The notes: generated from the letters alone by a model not told the origin. Shown: positions 25,381 through 34,670, counted from the stretch's first letter. The stretch: DNA of 64,000 bases from Tessaracoccus rhinocerotis (GCF_007197885.1 NZ_VKKG01000003.1:186001-250000), one strand, 5' to 3'. Made by a program: numbers and translations.

Positions 25381-25793
25381 TCAGCTGAACCTCACGATGT
25401 TGTTGAACACCCACTTCGTCTCCGGCACGTAGTTGTAGCCGCCGTCGGCGCGGGCGATGGAGGACACCACTCGAGCCTGGACGTAGGAGCGGCAACCGTT
25501 CTTGCCGGTGCTGGCCGTGTCGCACTCGGTGCGCCACATGCGGCCGTCGGTGGCGGTCCACTGACCTGTGTAGCCCAGCGGGTTGTTGGCCCACGCGCTG
25601 CGTGCCATCGGCAGGTAGGTCAGGTTGTTGAAGGTCCAGGCGTTGCGCTTGAACACCTCACCGTTGACCAGGTCCACCTGGGTGGCCCAGATCAGGGTCC
25701 AGCAGCGCTCGGTCTGCGAGTACGGCTCGCAGGCGGTCATCCACTGGCGCCCGTTGTGGTGGTGCAGGCCCGGGGTGGTGTAGACGTCGAACG
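25381..25793 (-). repeat. C-terminal four-cysteine module, copy 1 (protein-level repeat)
   Basis: Encodes the ~135 terminal residues shared with 30858-31274 and 34254-34670. Landmarks are YTTPG, CEPYSQT-x-RC, NNLTYLP, NPLGY, TECDTA-x-TG, GCRSY and a final W-x-FNN-x-V-x-F. The four Cys positions align in all three copies. Confidence 0.8.
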
Positions 25794-27816
25794 GCTCCTC
25801 GGGCTCCACCGGGTCCGCGGTCAGTGCCACGGTGGCCGGCAGGTAGATCTCGGTGCCGGAGGGCTCCACGACCAGTGTGACGATGTGCTCGCCCGCCGCC
25901 AGGTCGGTGCCCTGTGCAACGGCGAGGTTGACCGTCGCGACACCATCGGTGACAGCCCCGCCGCCCACGAGTTCGTCGCCGATCCAGGCGCTGACGTTGG
26001 TGTTGGGCAGCTGCGGGGAAACCCTCTCGCCCTCTGCGTCGAGCAGCATGTCGAGGGTGTCGGTCTGCATGCCGCCCTCGAGCGGCTGGCCGAGGGTGAT
26101 CTCCACCGGTGCTGCACCCTCGGTCAGCGTGCCGATCTCACCCATCACGGAGACGCCGCGCTTGGAGTAGTCGGGGCTCAGGGCATCGCCCGCACCGATC
26201 CACTCGACCCAGGCCTCGAGGTCCACCCGGCCGGTGTCGGCCGTGTTGACGCCGTTGGCGAACTCGTGGAAGTTGTCGCCACCGGCGATCAGGAACGAAC
26301 CCGAGCCGACGGTGTAGAGCTTCGCCATGTCGATCGGCTCACCGTTGATGGAGATCGAGGTGATCCGGTCGCCCCAGGCGCGGGACTCGTCCATGGTGTA
26401 GGTGACGTTGGAGGACAGGCCCAGCGCCAGGAACGGACGGCTCGGGGACTCCTCGTACTCCTCGCCGTTCGCGTCGCGCTGCCACTGCTGCTCGAGCACC
26501 TTCTTGAACTGCTCGCCGGTGACCTGCGTGGTCATCAGGGAGTTCGCGAACGGGAGCACCAGTGCGGCCTCCTCGTAGGTGATGATGCCGCGGTCGAAGC
26601 TGGTTCGGGTGCCGCCCGGGTTCTGGACACCGATGAACTCGGGGTCGCCGGCGCCGAGCTGCTCGAAGAACATCTCTGCCACCAGGTTCGACATCGGGGA
26701 CTCGACGTTGCGGGTGCCGGAGCCACCGGAGCCGGGAGTGCTGACGGCCTCGTTGGCGAAGCCGACGCCCACCGAACCCTCGACGGCAGCGACCTCGATG
26801 GCCTCGTCGGTGATGTCACGGATCTCCTGGATCACCGGTGAGGTGCTGGCGGACGAGTCGCCGGGATCGACGACGGAGATGTCGGTGAAGCCGCAGTACT
26901 CGTCCGCGGCGTTGACGCCGATCTCGATCTTCATCAGGTGCTCGGCGTACTGGCCGGCCTGCACGATCGGGGTGCCGTTGGCCGTCTCCCAGTCGTAGAG
27001 CTGGTGGGTGTGGCCGTTGAGGATCAGGTCGACGTCGGCGGACAGGGCCTCGGCGATGTTCGCGAACGCGCCACTGGCGGCGATGTTCTCCTCGATGGTC
27101 GCGTCGCCGTTGGGGGCGCCCTCGTGGAGGGAGGCGATCACGAAGTCGACGCCGGCCGGCAGGTCGGCGATGGTCTCGTTGATGGCCTCGACGGGGTTCT
27201 CGACGGTGAGGCCCTCGATCCCGGCGGGGGAGACCAGGCTGGGTAGTGCCCCGGTGACGGCGCCGATGACGGCGATCGTGATGCCGCCCTTGTCGAAGGT
27301 CGTGTAGGCGGTGAGCCCGTCGGGGATGTCACCCGAGGCGTCCTTGACGTTGGCCACGATCATCGGGTGGCTCACGTACGGGACCACGCGGTCCAGGAGG
27401 TCCGCGGCGCCCTTGTCGAACTCGTGGTTGCCCGTGGTGGCCGAGTCAAGCCCGATGGCGTTGAGGATGTCCAGCGTGGGGATGTCGTCCTGGATCATCG
27501 ATACGAAGGTGGAGCCGCCGATGTCGTCGCCGTTGCTGATGAGGGCGACGTGGTCCGCGCCGATCGTGGCGCGCTCGTCCTCCACCGGCGTGAACAGGTC
27601 GGCGGCGGTGTAGACGTTCGCGTCGGAGCGCTCGTCGTACTGGCCCACACGACCGTGGAAGTCGTTGTAGCTGAAGATGCTGACGGTGTCGTCCGGTGCC
27701 TCGCACATGGTGGCGGCGTTGGCCACCACAGGTGCCGCAACCGTGCCGAGGGTGAGGCCGCCCAGCACCATTGCCGGTGCGGCCATCCCCGCCGTCAGGC
27801 GTCGGGAAAGTTTCAT
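25381..27816 (-). CDS. Secreted 5'-nucleotidase/metallophosphatase with C-terminal four-Cys module
   Basis: An 811-residue exported enzyme. Residues 1-34 form a signal peptide ending ANA. The metallophosphoesterase domain has YNDFHGR, a GDD segment, GNHEFD and LNGHTH, the metal ligands of the UshA/5'-nucleotidase family, followed by the nucleotidase C-terminal domain (~350-580). A beta-sandwich-like linker leads into a ~135-residue module with CEPYSQT, NNLTYLP, NPLGY, TECDTA and GCRSY. The same module ends both GH43 proteins nearby. It probably releases phosphate and nucleosides from extracellular nucleotides. ATG 27816 was chosen at the signal peptide. A PHO-box-like repeat about 100 bp upstream fits phosphate control. 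No LPxTG anchor is present. Confidence 0.88.
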   Translation of the reverse strand: MKLSRRLTAGMAAPAMVLGGLTLGTVAAPVVANAATMCEAPDDTVSIFSYNDFHGRVGQYDERSDANVYTAADLFTPVEDERATIGADHVALISNGDDIGGSTFVSMIQDDIPTLDILNAIGLDSATTGNHEFDKGAADLLDRVVPYVSHPMIVANVKDASGDIPDGLTAYTTFDKGGITIAVIGAVTGALPSLVSPAGIEGLTVENPVEAINETIADLPAGVDFVIASLHEGAPNGDATIEENIAASGAFANIAEALSADVDLILNGHTHQLYDWETANGTPIVQAGQYAEHLMKIEIGVNAADEYCGFTDISVVDPGDSSASTSPVIQEIRDITDEAIEVAAVEGSVGVGFANEAVSTPGSGGSGTRNVESPMSNLVAEMFFEQLGAGDPEFIGVQNPGGTRTSFDRGIITYEEAALVLPFANSLMTTQVTGEQFKKVLEQQWQRDANGEEYEESPSRPFLALGLSSNVTYTMDESRAWGDRITSISINGEPIDMAKLYTVGSGSFLIAGGDNFHEFANGVNTADTGRVDLEAWVEWIGAGDALSPDYSKRGVSVMGEIGTLTEGAAPVEITLGQPLEGGMQTDTLDMLLDAEGERVSPQLPNTNVSAWIGDELVGGGAVTDGVATVNLAVAQGTDLAAGEHIVTLVVEPSGTEIYLPATVALTADPVEPEEPFDVYTTPGLHHHNGRQWMTACEPYSQTERCWTLIWATQVDLVNGEVFKRNAWTFNNLTYLPMARSAWANNPLGYTGQWTATDGRMWRTECDTASTGKNGCRSYVQARVVSSIARADGGYNYVPETKWVFNNIVRFS

Positions 27817-28145
27817 CGTGTTCTTCTTTCCTGTTGGGCATCGAGCGATGCCATCTTGTGTCCTTGACGACACTCTCGTTGGCGCCGAGCGTTTGGTCAA
27901 GGGGTTAAGGTGTCGTTCACCTGCGAGTCACCGCGACGTCACCCGAAGGCTGTTTTCCACGTCGAAAAGCGCCCCTCGAGCCCCTTCCGACGACGTCAGC
28001 CGGCGGCCGCGATTCGCCCCTTCCGGTGAACCAACCGACCACTTGCGCCCAACCCTTGACGCCCGAGGTTTATCGGTATACCTTCGCTGTGTTCCCGGTA
28101 ACATTCGTCCCGGGTGCTCTACAGACGCAGGCAAAGGAGCTTGTC
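27817..28145. other. 329-bp divergent intergenic region
   Basis: No gene is seen. It holds the PHO-box-like repeats (27915-27947), a possible TTGACC -35 (minus strand, ~27893) for the nucleotidase, and towards the GH43 gene a TTGACG...GGTATACC pair near 28056-28082 that may be its promoter or a LacI-type operator. Confidence 0.5.
27915..27947 (+). promoter_or_regulatory. PHO-box-like triple direct repeat
   Basis: GTTCACC (27915-27921), GTCACC (27927-27932) and GTCACC (27938-27943) place TCACC exactly 11 bp apart three times. Streptomyces PhoP boxes are 11-bp direct repeats of GTTCACC type. The repeats read on the + strand while the nucleotidase is on the minus strand, so which gene is controlled is uncertain. 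The position ~100 bp above a 5'-nucleotidase start makes phosphate regulation plausible. Confidence 0.5.
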
Positions 28146-31100
28146 ATGGTGAATCGAGAGTCCCGCCCCGCAATGCGTGTGCTGCTCCTGGTCCTCGGGC
28201 TGGTGATCGGTGGCTCCCTGCTCGGCCCGCCGGCCGCAGCCGAGGACCCCGACGTGGTGCGGAGCCTTACCAGCACCGACGGGGGCGACGGCACCTACAC
28301 GGTTCCGGTGCTGAACTCCGACGTGCCCGACGTCAGCGTGGCGCGGGTGCCGGCCGCCGAGAGCGGTGAGGGCCGAGACGTCTACTACATGCTCAGCACG
28401 ACGATGCACCTCAGTCCTGGCGCCCCAATCATGAAGTCCTACGACCTGGTCAACTGGGAGATCGTCAACTACGTCTACGACCGACTGGCGATGGGCGACG
28501 CGTCGTCGCTGCGCAACGGTCAGAACTCATACGGAGCCGGCCAGTGGGCCGGGTCGCTGCGCTACCACGACGGCCGGTTCTACGTCGCCTTCAACACCAA
28601 CAACGTCGGTGGTGCCTACATCTTCTGGACCGACGACGTCGAGGACGGCGCCTGGACGCGGATCGCGCTGGGCCGCGGCTTCCACGACATGTCGCTGTTC
28701 TTCGACGAGGCCGACGGAGGCACGCCGTATGTGTTCTACGGAGGCGGTAGCACCAGCGCCGTGCAGCTCAGCGAGGACCTCACCACGGTGGTGGCCGAGT
28801 ACCCGGACATCACCACCCACACGGACCACGACCTACCGGCGATGACCCCCGCCTACGAGGGGCAACAGGTCTTCTGGTTCGACGGCTACTACTACATCCC
28901 CACGATCACGTGGCCCCCGGGCGGCGGGCGGCAGGTGGTCCTGCTCCGCTCGGAGGAACTCCTGGGTCGATACACCTCCGAGGACGGGCGCAACACCTAC
29001 GAGGCCAGGAGCGTCCTCGACTCCGACGGCTTCGCCCAGGGCAGTCTCGTGCCCGTGACCACCGACGGGGAGACGGTCTGGCACGGCTTCTTCTTCCGCG
29101 ACACATTCCCGGTCGGCCGCATTCCCGCGCTGATCCCCGCCACCTGGAGCCAGGGCTGGCCCACCTTCGGCGACGAGGGCCGGGTGCGGCTCGGCGACGA
29201 GTTCCAGCACCTGGTGACGCTGCCGCCCGAGCTGGCCGCGGCGCAGCGGCTCAAGAGCGTCGTGACCTCCGACGACTTCCGCAACGATGCACCCCACAAG
29301 CCATTCCGCGACGAGCAGTGGGACCTGCCGGCGGCCCCCGAGGTCGACGAGTCCCTCATCGGGGTGGAACTTCTCGGCAACGGCGACTTCGAGAGCGGCG
29401 AGGTAGCCCCGTGGGCGGTGCAGTACACCGCAGACCTGGAGGTGGCCGCTGTCGACGGCTCCCAGGTGCTGGCAGTCTCCGGACGCGTCAACAACGGCTC
29501 CGGCCCCGGCCAGGTGCTCGACGGCAAGGTGCGAAACGGCGTGACCTACTCGTCGTCGATGCGCGTGCGCTACGACGAGGGGCCCGACACGATGCGATTC
29601 ATCATCGGCCTCAGCTACGGCGGCGGCATCAAGCAGGCTGCCAGCGCCGTCGCAGTGAGGGGGGAGTGGACTGACGTGGCGGGCCAGTTCGCCGTCCCCG
29701 ACGGCGACGATGTGAGCGACATCACGCTGGTGGTCGAGACCCCCTGGGGGCCGAACCAGACGCCGGCCGACCAGGTGGACTACCTGGTCGACGACATCTC
29801 CTTCATCGGCCGGGCCGGCGTGGTGGAGCAGCCGGTGGAGGCGGAGTACGCCCACAACGGCTCGAACCTGGACCTGGCCTGGCAGTGGAACCACAACCCG
29901 GACAACCGCTACTGGTCCCTGACCGAGCGCCCGGGGTGGTTGCGACTGACCAACGGCCACACCGTCAGCGGGAACGCCGTCTACACCAAGGCGCCCGCCA
30001 GGGAACTCGCCCACTTCGAGGAGGCCCGCAACACGCTCTCGCAGCGAACGTTCGGGCCCAGGGCCTCGGCCGAGATCAGCCTCGACGTTTCGGGCATGCT
30101 CGACGGCGACGTCGCGGGGCTGGCCACCTACACCCGAAGTTTCGCCTACGCCGGCGTCAAGCGCGTCGACGGCGAACTCACCCTGGGCGTGGTGCAGCGG
30201 CTGCAGCCGTTCAGCGACTCCTTCGACCAGTCCGCCGCAGAGGCGTTCGTGCCCGGCTCCACCGTCGCCCTCGGCACGGCCACCGACGTGCACCTGAAGG
30301 CCGATGCGGACTTCGAGAGCAGTCCAGGCCAGCTGTGGGTGCAGTTCCGCTATTCCCTCGACGGCCGCACCTGGGAGGACCTGGGCAGCCCCGCAGGTCC
30401 GCTGACCATGGACTGGAGCCTGTCCCACTTCATGGGGTACCGGTTCGGCATCTTCAACTACGCCCTGGAGCGCACCGGTGGGCGCGTGGACGTTGACCAC
30501 TACCTGCTCAGCGGAACCCTGAGCGCCGACGGCGTCGCCCTCGACCGCAGCCTGCTGGACGCCTCCGTCGCCGCAGCCCGGACCCTCGACCAGACCGGCC
30601 TGACAGCGGCGCAGGCCGAGCAGCTGGGGGAGGCCCTGACCGCAGCGGAAGCCGTGGGGTCACCGTCGACGCAGAACCAGATCGACGCACCCGCCCAGGC
30701 GCTGGCGGCCGTCGTCGCCCAGCTCCGGGCTGATCTGGCGACGGTGCCGACGCCCTCCCCGAGTCCGACACCGCCCCCGACTCCTGAGCCATCCCCGACC
30801 GGGAGCCCGGCGCCGACGCCCTCGACGGCTCCGCCCTCGCCCCCGGCGGCGGTGCAGGTGGACGTCTACAGCACCCCGGGCTTCCACCGGGTGAACGGGC
30901 GCACCTGGCACACCACCTGCGAGCCGTACTCGCAGACCCAGCGGTGCCGCACGGACATCTGGGCCACCGCCGTTCGGATGGTCGACGGCGAGTTCGTCGG
31001 GAACACCGGGTGGCAGTTCAACAACCTGACCTACCTACCCCTGCTGCCCCGGGCCTCCTGGGCGCAGAACCCCCTCGGGTACTCCGGCGAGTGGACCTCG

Positions 31101-31274
31101 TCCGAGGGGCGCCGCTGGCGCACGGAGTGCGACACCGCCAACACCGGCCGCGGTGGGTGCCGCAGCTACATCTGGACGGACCTGGTGGTCTCCCGACAGG
31201 GGACCGACGGCGCCTGGACCCACCGCGCCGGCCGCGACTGGGTGTTCAACAACCAGGTCAGGTTCAGCAGTTGA
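28146..31274 (+). CDS. Secreted GH43 glycosidase with CBM-like, concanavalin-like and four-Cys C-terminal domains
   Basis: A 1042-residue exported protein. Residues 1-35 are a signal peptide ending PAAA. The five-blade GH43 domain (~45-390) shows NSDVPDVSVARV (base Asp region), FHDMSLFFDE (pKa-modulating Asp region) and a YEGQQVFWFDGYYYI acid segment. A CenC-like binding domain (~410-560) begins NGDFESGEVAPW. A GH43 C-terminal concanavalin-like domain (~575-820) has LTERPGWLRL. A helical spacer and a Pro/Thr/Ser linker (~868-900) lead to the four-Cys module. Beta-xylosidase or arabinofuranosidase activity is expected. ATG 28146 is fixed by AAGGAG 7 nt upstream. Confidence 0.85.
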   Translation: MVNRESRPAMRVLLLVLGLVIGGSLLGPPAAAEDPDVVRSLTSTDGGDGTYTVPVLNSDVPDVSVARVPAAESGEGRDVYYMLSTTMHLSPGAPIMKSYDLVNWEIVNYVYDRLAMGDASSLRNGQNSYGAGQWAGSLRYHDGRFYVAFNTNNVGGAYIFWTDDVEDGAWTRIALGRGFHDMSLFFDEADGGTPYVFYGGGSTSAVQLSEDLTTVVAEYPDITTHTDHDLPAMTPAYEGQQVFWFDGYYYIPTITWPPGGGRQVVLLRSEELLGRYTSEDGRNTYEARSVLDSDGFAQGSLVPVTTDGETVWHGFFFRDTFPVGRIPALIPATWSQGWPTFGDEGRVRLGDEFQHLVTLPPELAAAQRLKSVVTSDDFRNDAPHKPFRDEQWDLPAAPEVDESLIGVELLGNGDFESGEVAPWAVQYTADLEVAAVDGSQVLAVSGRVNNGSGPGQVLDGKVRNGVTYSSSMRVRYDEGPDTMRFIIGLSYGGGIKQAASAVAVRGEWTDVAGQFAVPDGDDVSDITLVVETPWGPNQTPADQVDYLVDDISFIGRAGVVEQPVEAEYAHNGSNLDLAWQWNHNPDNRYWSLTERPGWLRLTNGHTVSGNAVYTKAPARELAHFEEARNTLSQRTFGPRASAEISLDVSGMLDGDVAGLATYTRSFAYAGVKRVDGELTLGVVQRLQPFSDSFDQSAAEAFVPGSTVALGTATDVHLKADADFESSPGQLWVQFRYSLDGRTWEDLGSPAGPLTMDWSLSHFMGYRFGIFNYALERTGGRVDVDHYLLSGTLSADGVALDRSLLDASVAAARTLDQTGLTAAQAEQLGEALTAAEAVGSPSTQNQIDAPAQALAAVVAQLRADLATVPTPSPSPTPPPTPEPSPTGSPAPTPSTAPPSPPAAVQVDVYSTPGFHRVNGRTWHTTCEPYSQTQRCRTDIWATAVRMVDGEFVGNTGWQFNNLTYLPLLPRASWAQNPLGYSGEWTSSEGRRWRTECDTANTGRGGCRSYIWTDLVVSRQGTDGAWTHRAGRDWVFNNQVRFSS
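30858..31274 (+). repeat. C-terminal four-cysteine module, copy 2 (protein-level repeat)
   Basis: Encodes VDVYSTPGF through the terminal FNNQVRFSS. It keeps the four Cys and the NNLTYLP, NPLGY and GRGGCRSY landmarks of the other two copies. Confidence 0.8.
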
Positions 31275-31279
31275 CGTGG

Positions 31280-31305
31280 CCCGGGTGGGCTCCTCCCCAC
31301 CCGGG
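31280..31305 (+). terminator. Hairpin between the two GH43 genes
   Basis: CCCGGGTGGG (31280-31289), a 6-nt loop and CCCACCCGGG (31296-31305) form a perfect 10-bp stem 5 bp after the stop of the first GH43 gene. No T-tract follows; it may terminate or attenuate transcription. Confidence 0.55.
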
Positions 31306-31388
31306 TCGCCAGGACGGCCCGTGAGGGTCCGTCGACCGGGGACCACCGCCGGTGTTCCCCCGCAACCCATTGCATCGAAGGAGAAGCA

Positions 31389-34300
31389 GTGACAAGCAGC
31401 AGACAGCGCAGGAGAATGCGCAGCCCGGGCTCGCGGGCCTTCCTGGGGATGAGCGTGATCGCGCTCGTCGCCACCACAGCCGTCACCCTCCCGCCCGCGA
31501 TGGCGGCGCCGGGTGACAACATCGTCACGAACCCCGGATTCGAGGAGGGCACCACTGGCTGGGCGCCCTCTGCCGGGGGGCAGTTCGCCCTGAGCGACGA
31601 TGCCGCATCGGGCGAGAACAGTGGCGCCCTGACCAACCGCACCGCCTTCTACGACGGCCTCAGGGGTACGTTCACCGAGGCCCTGGCGCACGACGGCCAG
31701 TACTTGGTGACCGCCAAGGTCAAGCACACCACCGGCCAGGACAACGAGCCGTTCGGGTTCGCCTACTGCCCGGCCTCCGGGTCCTGCGTCGCGGCCGCCG
31801 GGGCGATCAAGCAGGTCGCCAAGGATGGCTGGTCCGAGTACTCGCTGGAGTTCGTCCCCGAGGCGTCGACGAACTACGGCGAAGAGCACGCCACTACCGT
31901 GTTCTCGCACTTCCAGTTCGAGACCCCCTGGTCCTCGACGGTCGACTTCCTGATCGACGACGTCAGCGTCGTCCGGCTGGACACCCCCGCGGGGATCCTC
32001 CCGGCGGGCACCTTCGAGGAGGGCAACCACGAGGGTTGGTACATCGTCGACGGCCGCGAGGGCGCACTCGAGATCACCTCGCCCGGCTCCGAGTCGGAGT
32101 CCGCGCTGCGGATCACCGGCCGCACCCAGACCAACACCGGACCCTCGGCGGCCGTCGCGGGAGCACTCGAGGAGGGCGCCACCTACCGCCTCGAGGCGGA
32201 CCTGCGCTACACCGGTGGCAACGAGACGCAGGGCTTCGCCTTCACGATCTGCGACGCGAACTTCACCTATGGCATCTGCCTCAACGCGGTGTCCAGGACC
32301 GCCACGCAGGGGGAGTGGACCAGCTTCGACGGCGAGTTCGTCGCCAACGTCCCGAACGCCGGCGTGGGTGGCGTGGACGACTGGGCCCACGCCTTCTTCG
32401 AGACCGACTGGACCGGCGAGCCCGGCGCGGCGGACCTCGTGGACTTCGAGATCGACAACGTCTCGCTGGTGAAGGTCCAGGACCCGGCACCCGAGCCGGT
32501 GGAGGGCGAGAAGTCGCCCGTCGAGGACATCCAGGCCAAGCCGGTCGGCGACCACAACCCGCTGATGGGCCACAAGTTCGGCGCCGACCCGCACCACGTC
32601 GTGTTCAACGGGCGCCTCTACATCTACTCCACCAGCGACGACCAGCAGTACCGCACCGCCGAGAAGCGGGCCAACGGACTGCCGGTGCGCGACGGCGGCT
32701 ACGACCGCATCAACCACCTCAACGTCATCTCCACCGATGACATGGTCAACTGGGTCGATCACGGCGAGGTCCCTGTGGCCGGCATGGACGGCGTCGCGAC
32801 GTGGGCCGGCAACTCGTGGGCCCCGGCCGCGGTGTCGGCAGACCTGGACGGCGACGGCGACGAGGAGGTCTACCTGTACTTCTGCAACGGCGGGTCCGGC
32901 ACCGGTGTCATCGTCGGCGGCTCGCCGCTGGGTCCCTGGGAGGATCCCAACGGCAAGATGCTGATCAGCCAGAACAACCCGATCCAGTTCCCGGGCGGCA
33001 TGTGGCTGTTCGACCCGGAGGTCTTCGTCGACGACGACGGCCAGCCGTACCTGTACTTCGGCGGCAACTGGGACTTCGCGCAGGACCCGTACCACCCGAA
33101 GTCCACCCGCGTGGTCAAGCTGGACCCGAACGACTACTCCAAGCTCGCCGACCCGACGGGCGCGGGGATCACCGTCATCGACGGTCCCGGGATGTTCGAG
33201 GCCTCCTCGATGTTCAAGCGCAACGGCACGTACTACTACTCGTACTCGTCGAACTTCGCCGTGGGCAACTCCCAGTACGACGACAAGATGATCGAGGGCC
33301 AGGACTACCCCGGCGCCGGACAGATCGCCTACATGATGTCCGACGACCCGATGGACCTCACCAGGGAGAAGTACGCGGGCACCCTGTTCGCGTCGCACGG
33401 CAAGTGGTTCCCGGGCTCGGGAGGCAACAACCACTCCGACGTGTTCAACTACCAGGGCAAGACCTACTTCACCTACCACACGCAGGTGATGGGGCTGGCG
33501 TGGGGCGAGGAGCTCAACAACGGCAACGTGGTCAACTACCGCAGCGTGCACCTCGACGAGGTCGAGTTCAACGAGGACGGCACCATCAAGGAGGTCGAGG
33601 GCACCAACGCCGGCGTCGAGCAGATCAAGGACTTCGACCCGTACCGCACCTTCGAGGCGGAGACCCTGGCCTGGCAGCTGGGTGTGCGCACCGAGCAGGT
33701 GGACATCGCCTCCGTCGAGTTCCCGGAGCACAACGAGAACGGCAACACCGTCATCACCAAGATCGACGACGGCGACTTCACCGGGATCTCTTCGGTGGAC
33801 TTCGGCGACGGTGCCGCGAGCGTCACTGCGCGGGTCAAGCCGCTCGTCGACGACACCACGATCGAGGTCCGGCTGGACTCCGAGACCGGGCCCGTCGTCG
33901 CCACCATCGGCGTGGACGCAACGGTGGGCGAGTGGAGCGACGTCACCGCCGACGTGACCGGGGCCGAAGGGGTGCACGACCTGTTCTTCGTGTTCCACGG
34001 ACCGCAGGACCAGCGCCTCATCGAGGTCGACAACTGGGCCTTCGAGACGGCCGAGCCGGGGGAGCCGAGCCAGACACCCACCCCGGATCCGAGCCCGACT
34101 CCCACCCCGGATCCGAGCCCGACTCCCACCCCGGATCCGAGCCCGACTCCCACCCCGGATCCGAGCCCGACTCCCACGCAGGACCCGACGGCGACCCCCA
34201 CCGGCGCCCCGAGCGCCACGCCCACCGTGCCGCCGAGCACCCCGTCGGGGGCCGTGGACGTCTACTCGACGCCCGGCTTCCACAAGGTGAACGGCCGGAC

Positions 34301-34670
34301 CTGGCACACCGAGTGCGAGCCGTACTCGCAGACGGTGCGCTGCAACACCTCCATCTGGGGCACGACCGTCACCCGCAGTGGCGGGAGCTACGTGCAGACG
34401 ACGGGTTGGCAGCACAACAACCTGACCTACCTGCCGATGATGAAGCGTGCGCAGTGGGCGCAGAACCCACTCGGGTACACCAACGAGTGGACCTCGGCCG
34501 AGGGCAGGCAGTGGCGCACCGAGTGCGACACGGCCAACACCGGCCGCGGCGGCTGCCGCAGCTACATCCTCTCGGACCTGATCCAGGCCTCCCCGGCACC
34601 GGACGGTTCGACCACGTTCACCCTCGAGCGTGACTGGGTGTTCAACAACATGGTGAGGTTCAAGAACTGA
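31389..34670 (+). CDS. Secreted GH43 arabinofuranosidase/xylanolytic enzyme with CBMs and four-Cys C-terminal domain
   Basis: A 1093-residue exported enzyme. The signal peptide ends AMAA near residue 40. Two CenC-like binding domains follow (~43-200 starting TNPGFEEGTTGW, and ~205-360). The GH43 domain (~375-745) opens DHNPLMGHKFGADPHHVVFNG, resembling XynD-type arabinoxylan arabinofuranohydrolases, and includes WAPAAV, WLFDPEVFVDDDGQPYLYFG and FEASSMF. A CBM6-like domain begins FEAETLAW (~755-890). A DPSPTPTP repeat linker leads to the four-Cys module. The GTG start at 31389 has GAAGGAG 5 nt upstream. With the preceding gene it suggests extracellular use of arabinose- or xylose-containing polysaccharide. 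Confidence 0.85.
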   Translation: MTSSRQRRRMRSPGSRAFLGMSVIALVATTAVTLPPAMAAPGDNIVTNPGFEEGTTGWAPSAGGQFALSDDAASGENSGALTNRTAFYDGLRGTFTEALAHDGQYLVTAKVKHTTGQDNEPFGFAYCPASGSCVAAAGAIKQVAKDGWSEYSLEFVPEASTNYGEEHATTVFSHFQFETPWSSTVDFLIDDVSVVRLDTPAGILPAGTFEEGNHEGWYIVDGREGALEITSPGSESESALRITGRTQTNTGPSAAVAGALEEGATYRLEADLRYTGGNETQGFAFTICDANFTYGICLNAVSRTATQGEWTSFDGEFVANVPNAGVGGVDDWAHAFFETDWTGEPGAADLVDFEIDNVSLVKVQDPAPEPVEGEKSPVEDIQAKPVGDHNPLMGHKFGADPHHVVFNGRLYIYSTSDDQQYRTAEKRANGLPVRDGGYDRINHLNVISTDDMVNWVDHGEVPVAGMDGVATWAGNSWAPAAVSADLDGDGDEEVYLYFCNGGSGTGVIVGGSPLGPWEDPNGKMLISQNNPIQFPGGMWLFDPEVFVDDDGQPYLYFGGNWDFAQDPYHPKSTRVVKLDPNDYSKLADPTGAGITVIDGPGMFEASSMFKRNGTYYYSYSSNFAVGNSQYDDKMIEGQDYPGAGQIAYMMSDDPMDLTREKYAGTLFASHGKWFPGSGGNNHSDVFNYQGKTYFTYHTQVMGLAWGEELNNGNVVNYRSVHLDEVEFNEDGTIKEVEGTNAGVEQIKDFDPYRTFEAETLAWQLGVRTEQVDIASVEFPEHNENGNTVITKIDDGDFTGISSVDFGDGAASVTARVKPLVDDTTIEVRLDSETGPVVATIGVDATVGEWSDVTADVTGAEGVHDLFFVFHGPQDQRLIEVDNWAFETAEPGEPSQTPTPDPSPTPTPDPSPTPTPDPSPTPTPDPSPTPTQDPTATPTGAPSATPTVPPSTPSGAVDVYSTPGFHKVNGRTWHTECEPYSQTVRCNTSIWGTTVTRSGGSYVQTTGWQHNNLTYLPMMKRAQWAQNPLGYTNEWTSAEGRQWRTECDTANTGRGGCRSYILSDLIQASPAPDGSTTFTLERDWVFNNMVRFKN
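34082..34177 (+). repeat. 24-bp tandem repeat, four copies, coding for the Pro-Thr linker
   Basis: Four identical units starting CCCGGATCCGAGCCCGACTC encode DPSPTPTP repeats between the CBM6-like domain and the C-terminal module. The exact DNA identity suggests recent expansion or slippage, so linker length may vary among strains. Confidence 0.9.
34254..34670 (+). repeat. C-terminal four-cysteine module, copy 3 (protein-level repeat)
   Basis: Encodes VDVYSTPGF through the terminal FNNMVRFKN with the same Cys positions and landmarks as the copies at 25381 and 30858. Confidence 0.8.

Noticed and set aside
34082-34177. 24-bp tandem repeat considered as a regulatory or CRISPR-like repeat
   Set aside because: It is in frame inside the GH43 gene and encodes a Pro-Thr linker.
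25381-34670. Sortase-type LPxTG anchoring of the secreted enzymes
   Set aside because: No LPxTG motif, C-terminal hydrophobic helix or basic tail is present; the proteins end in the four-Cys module.
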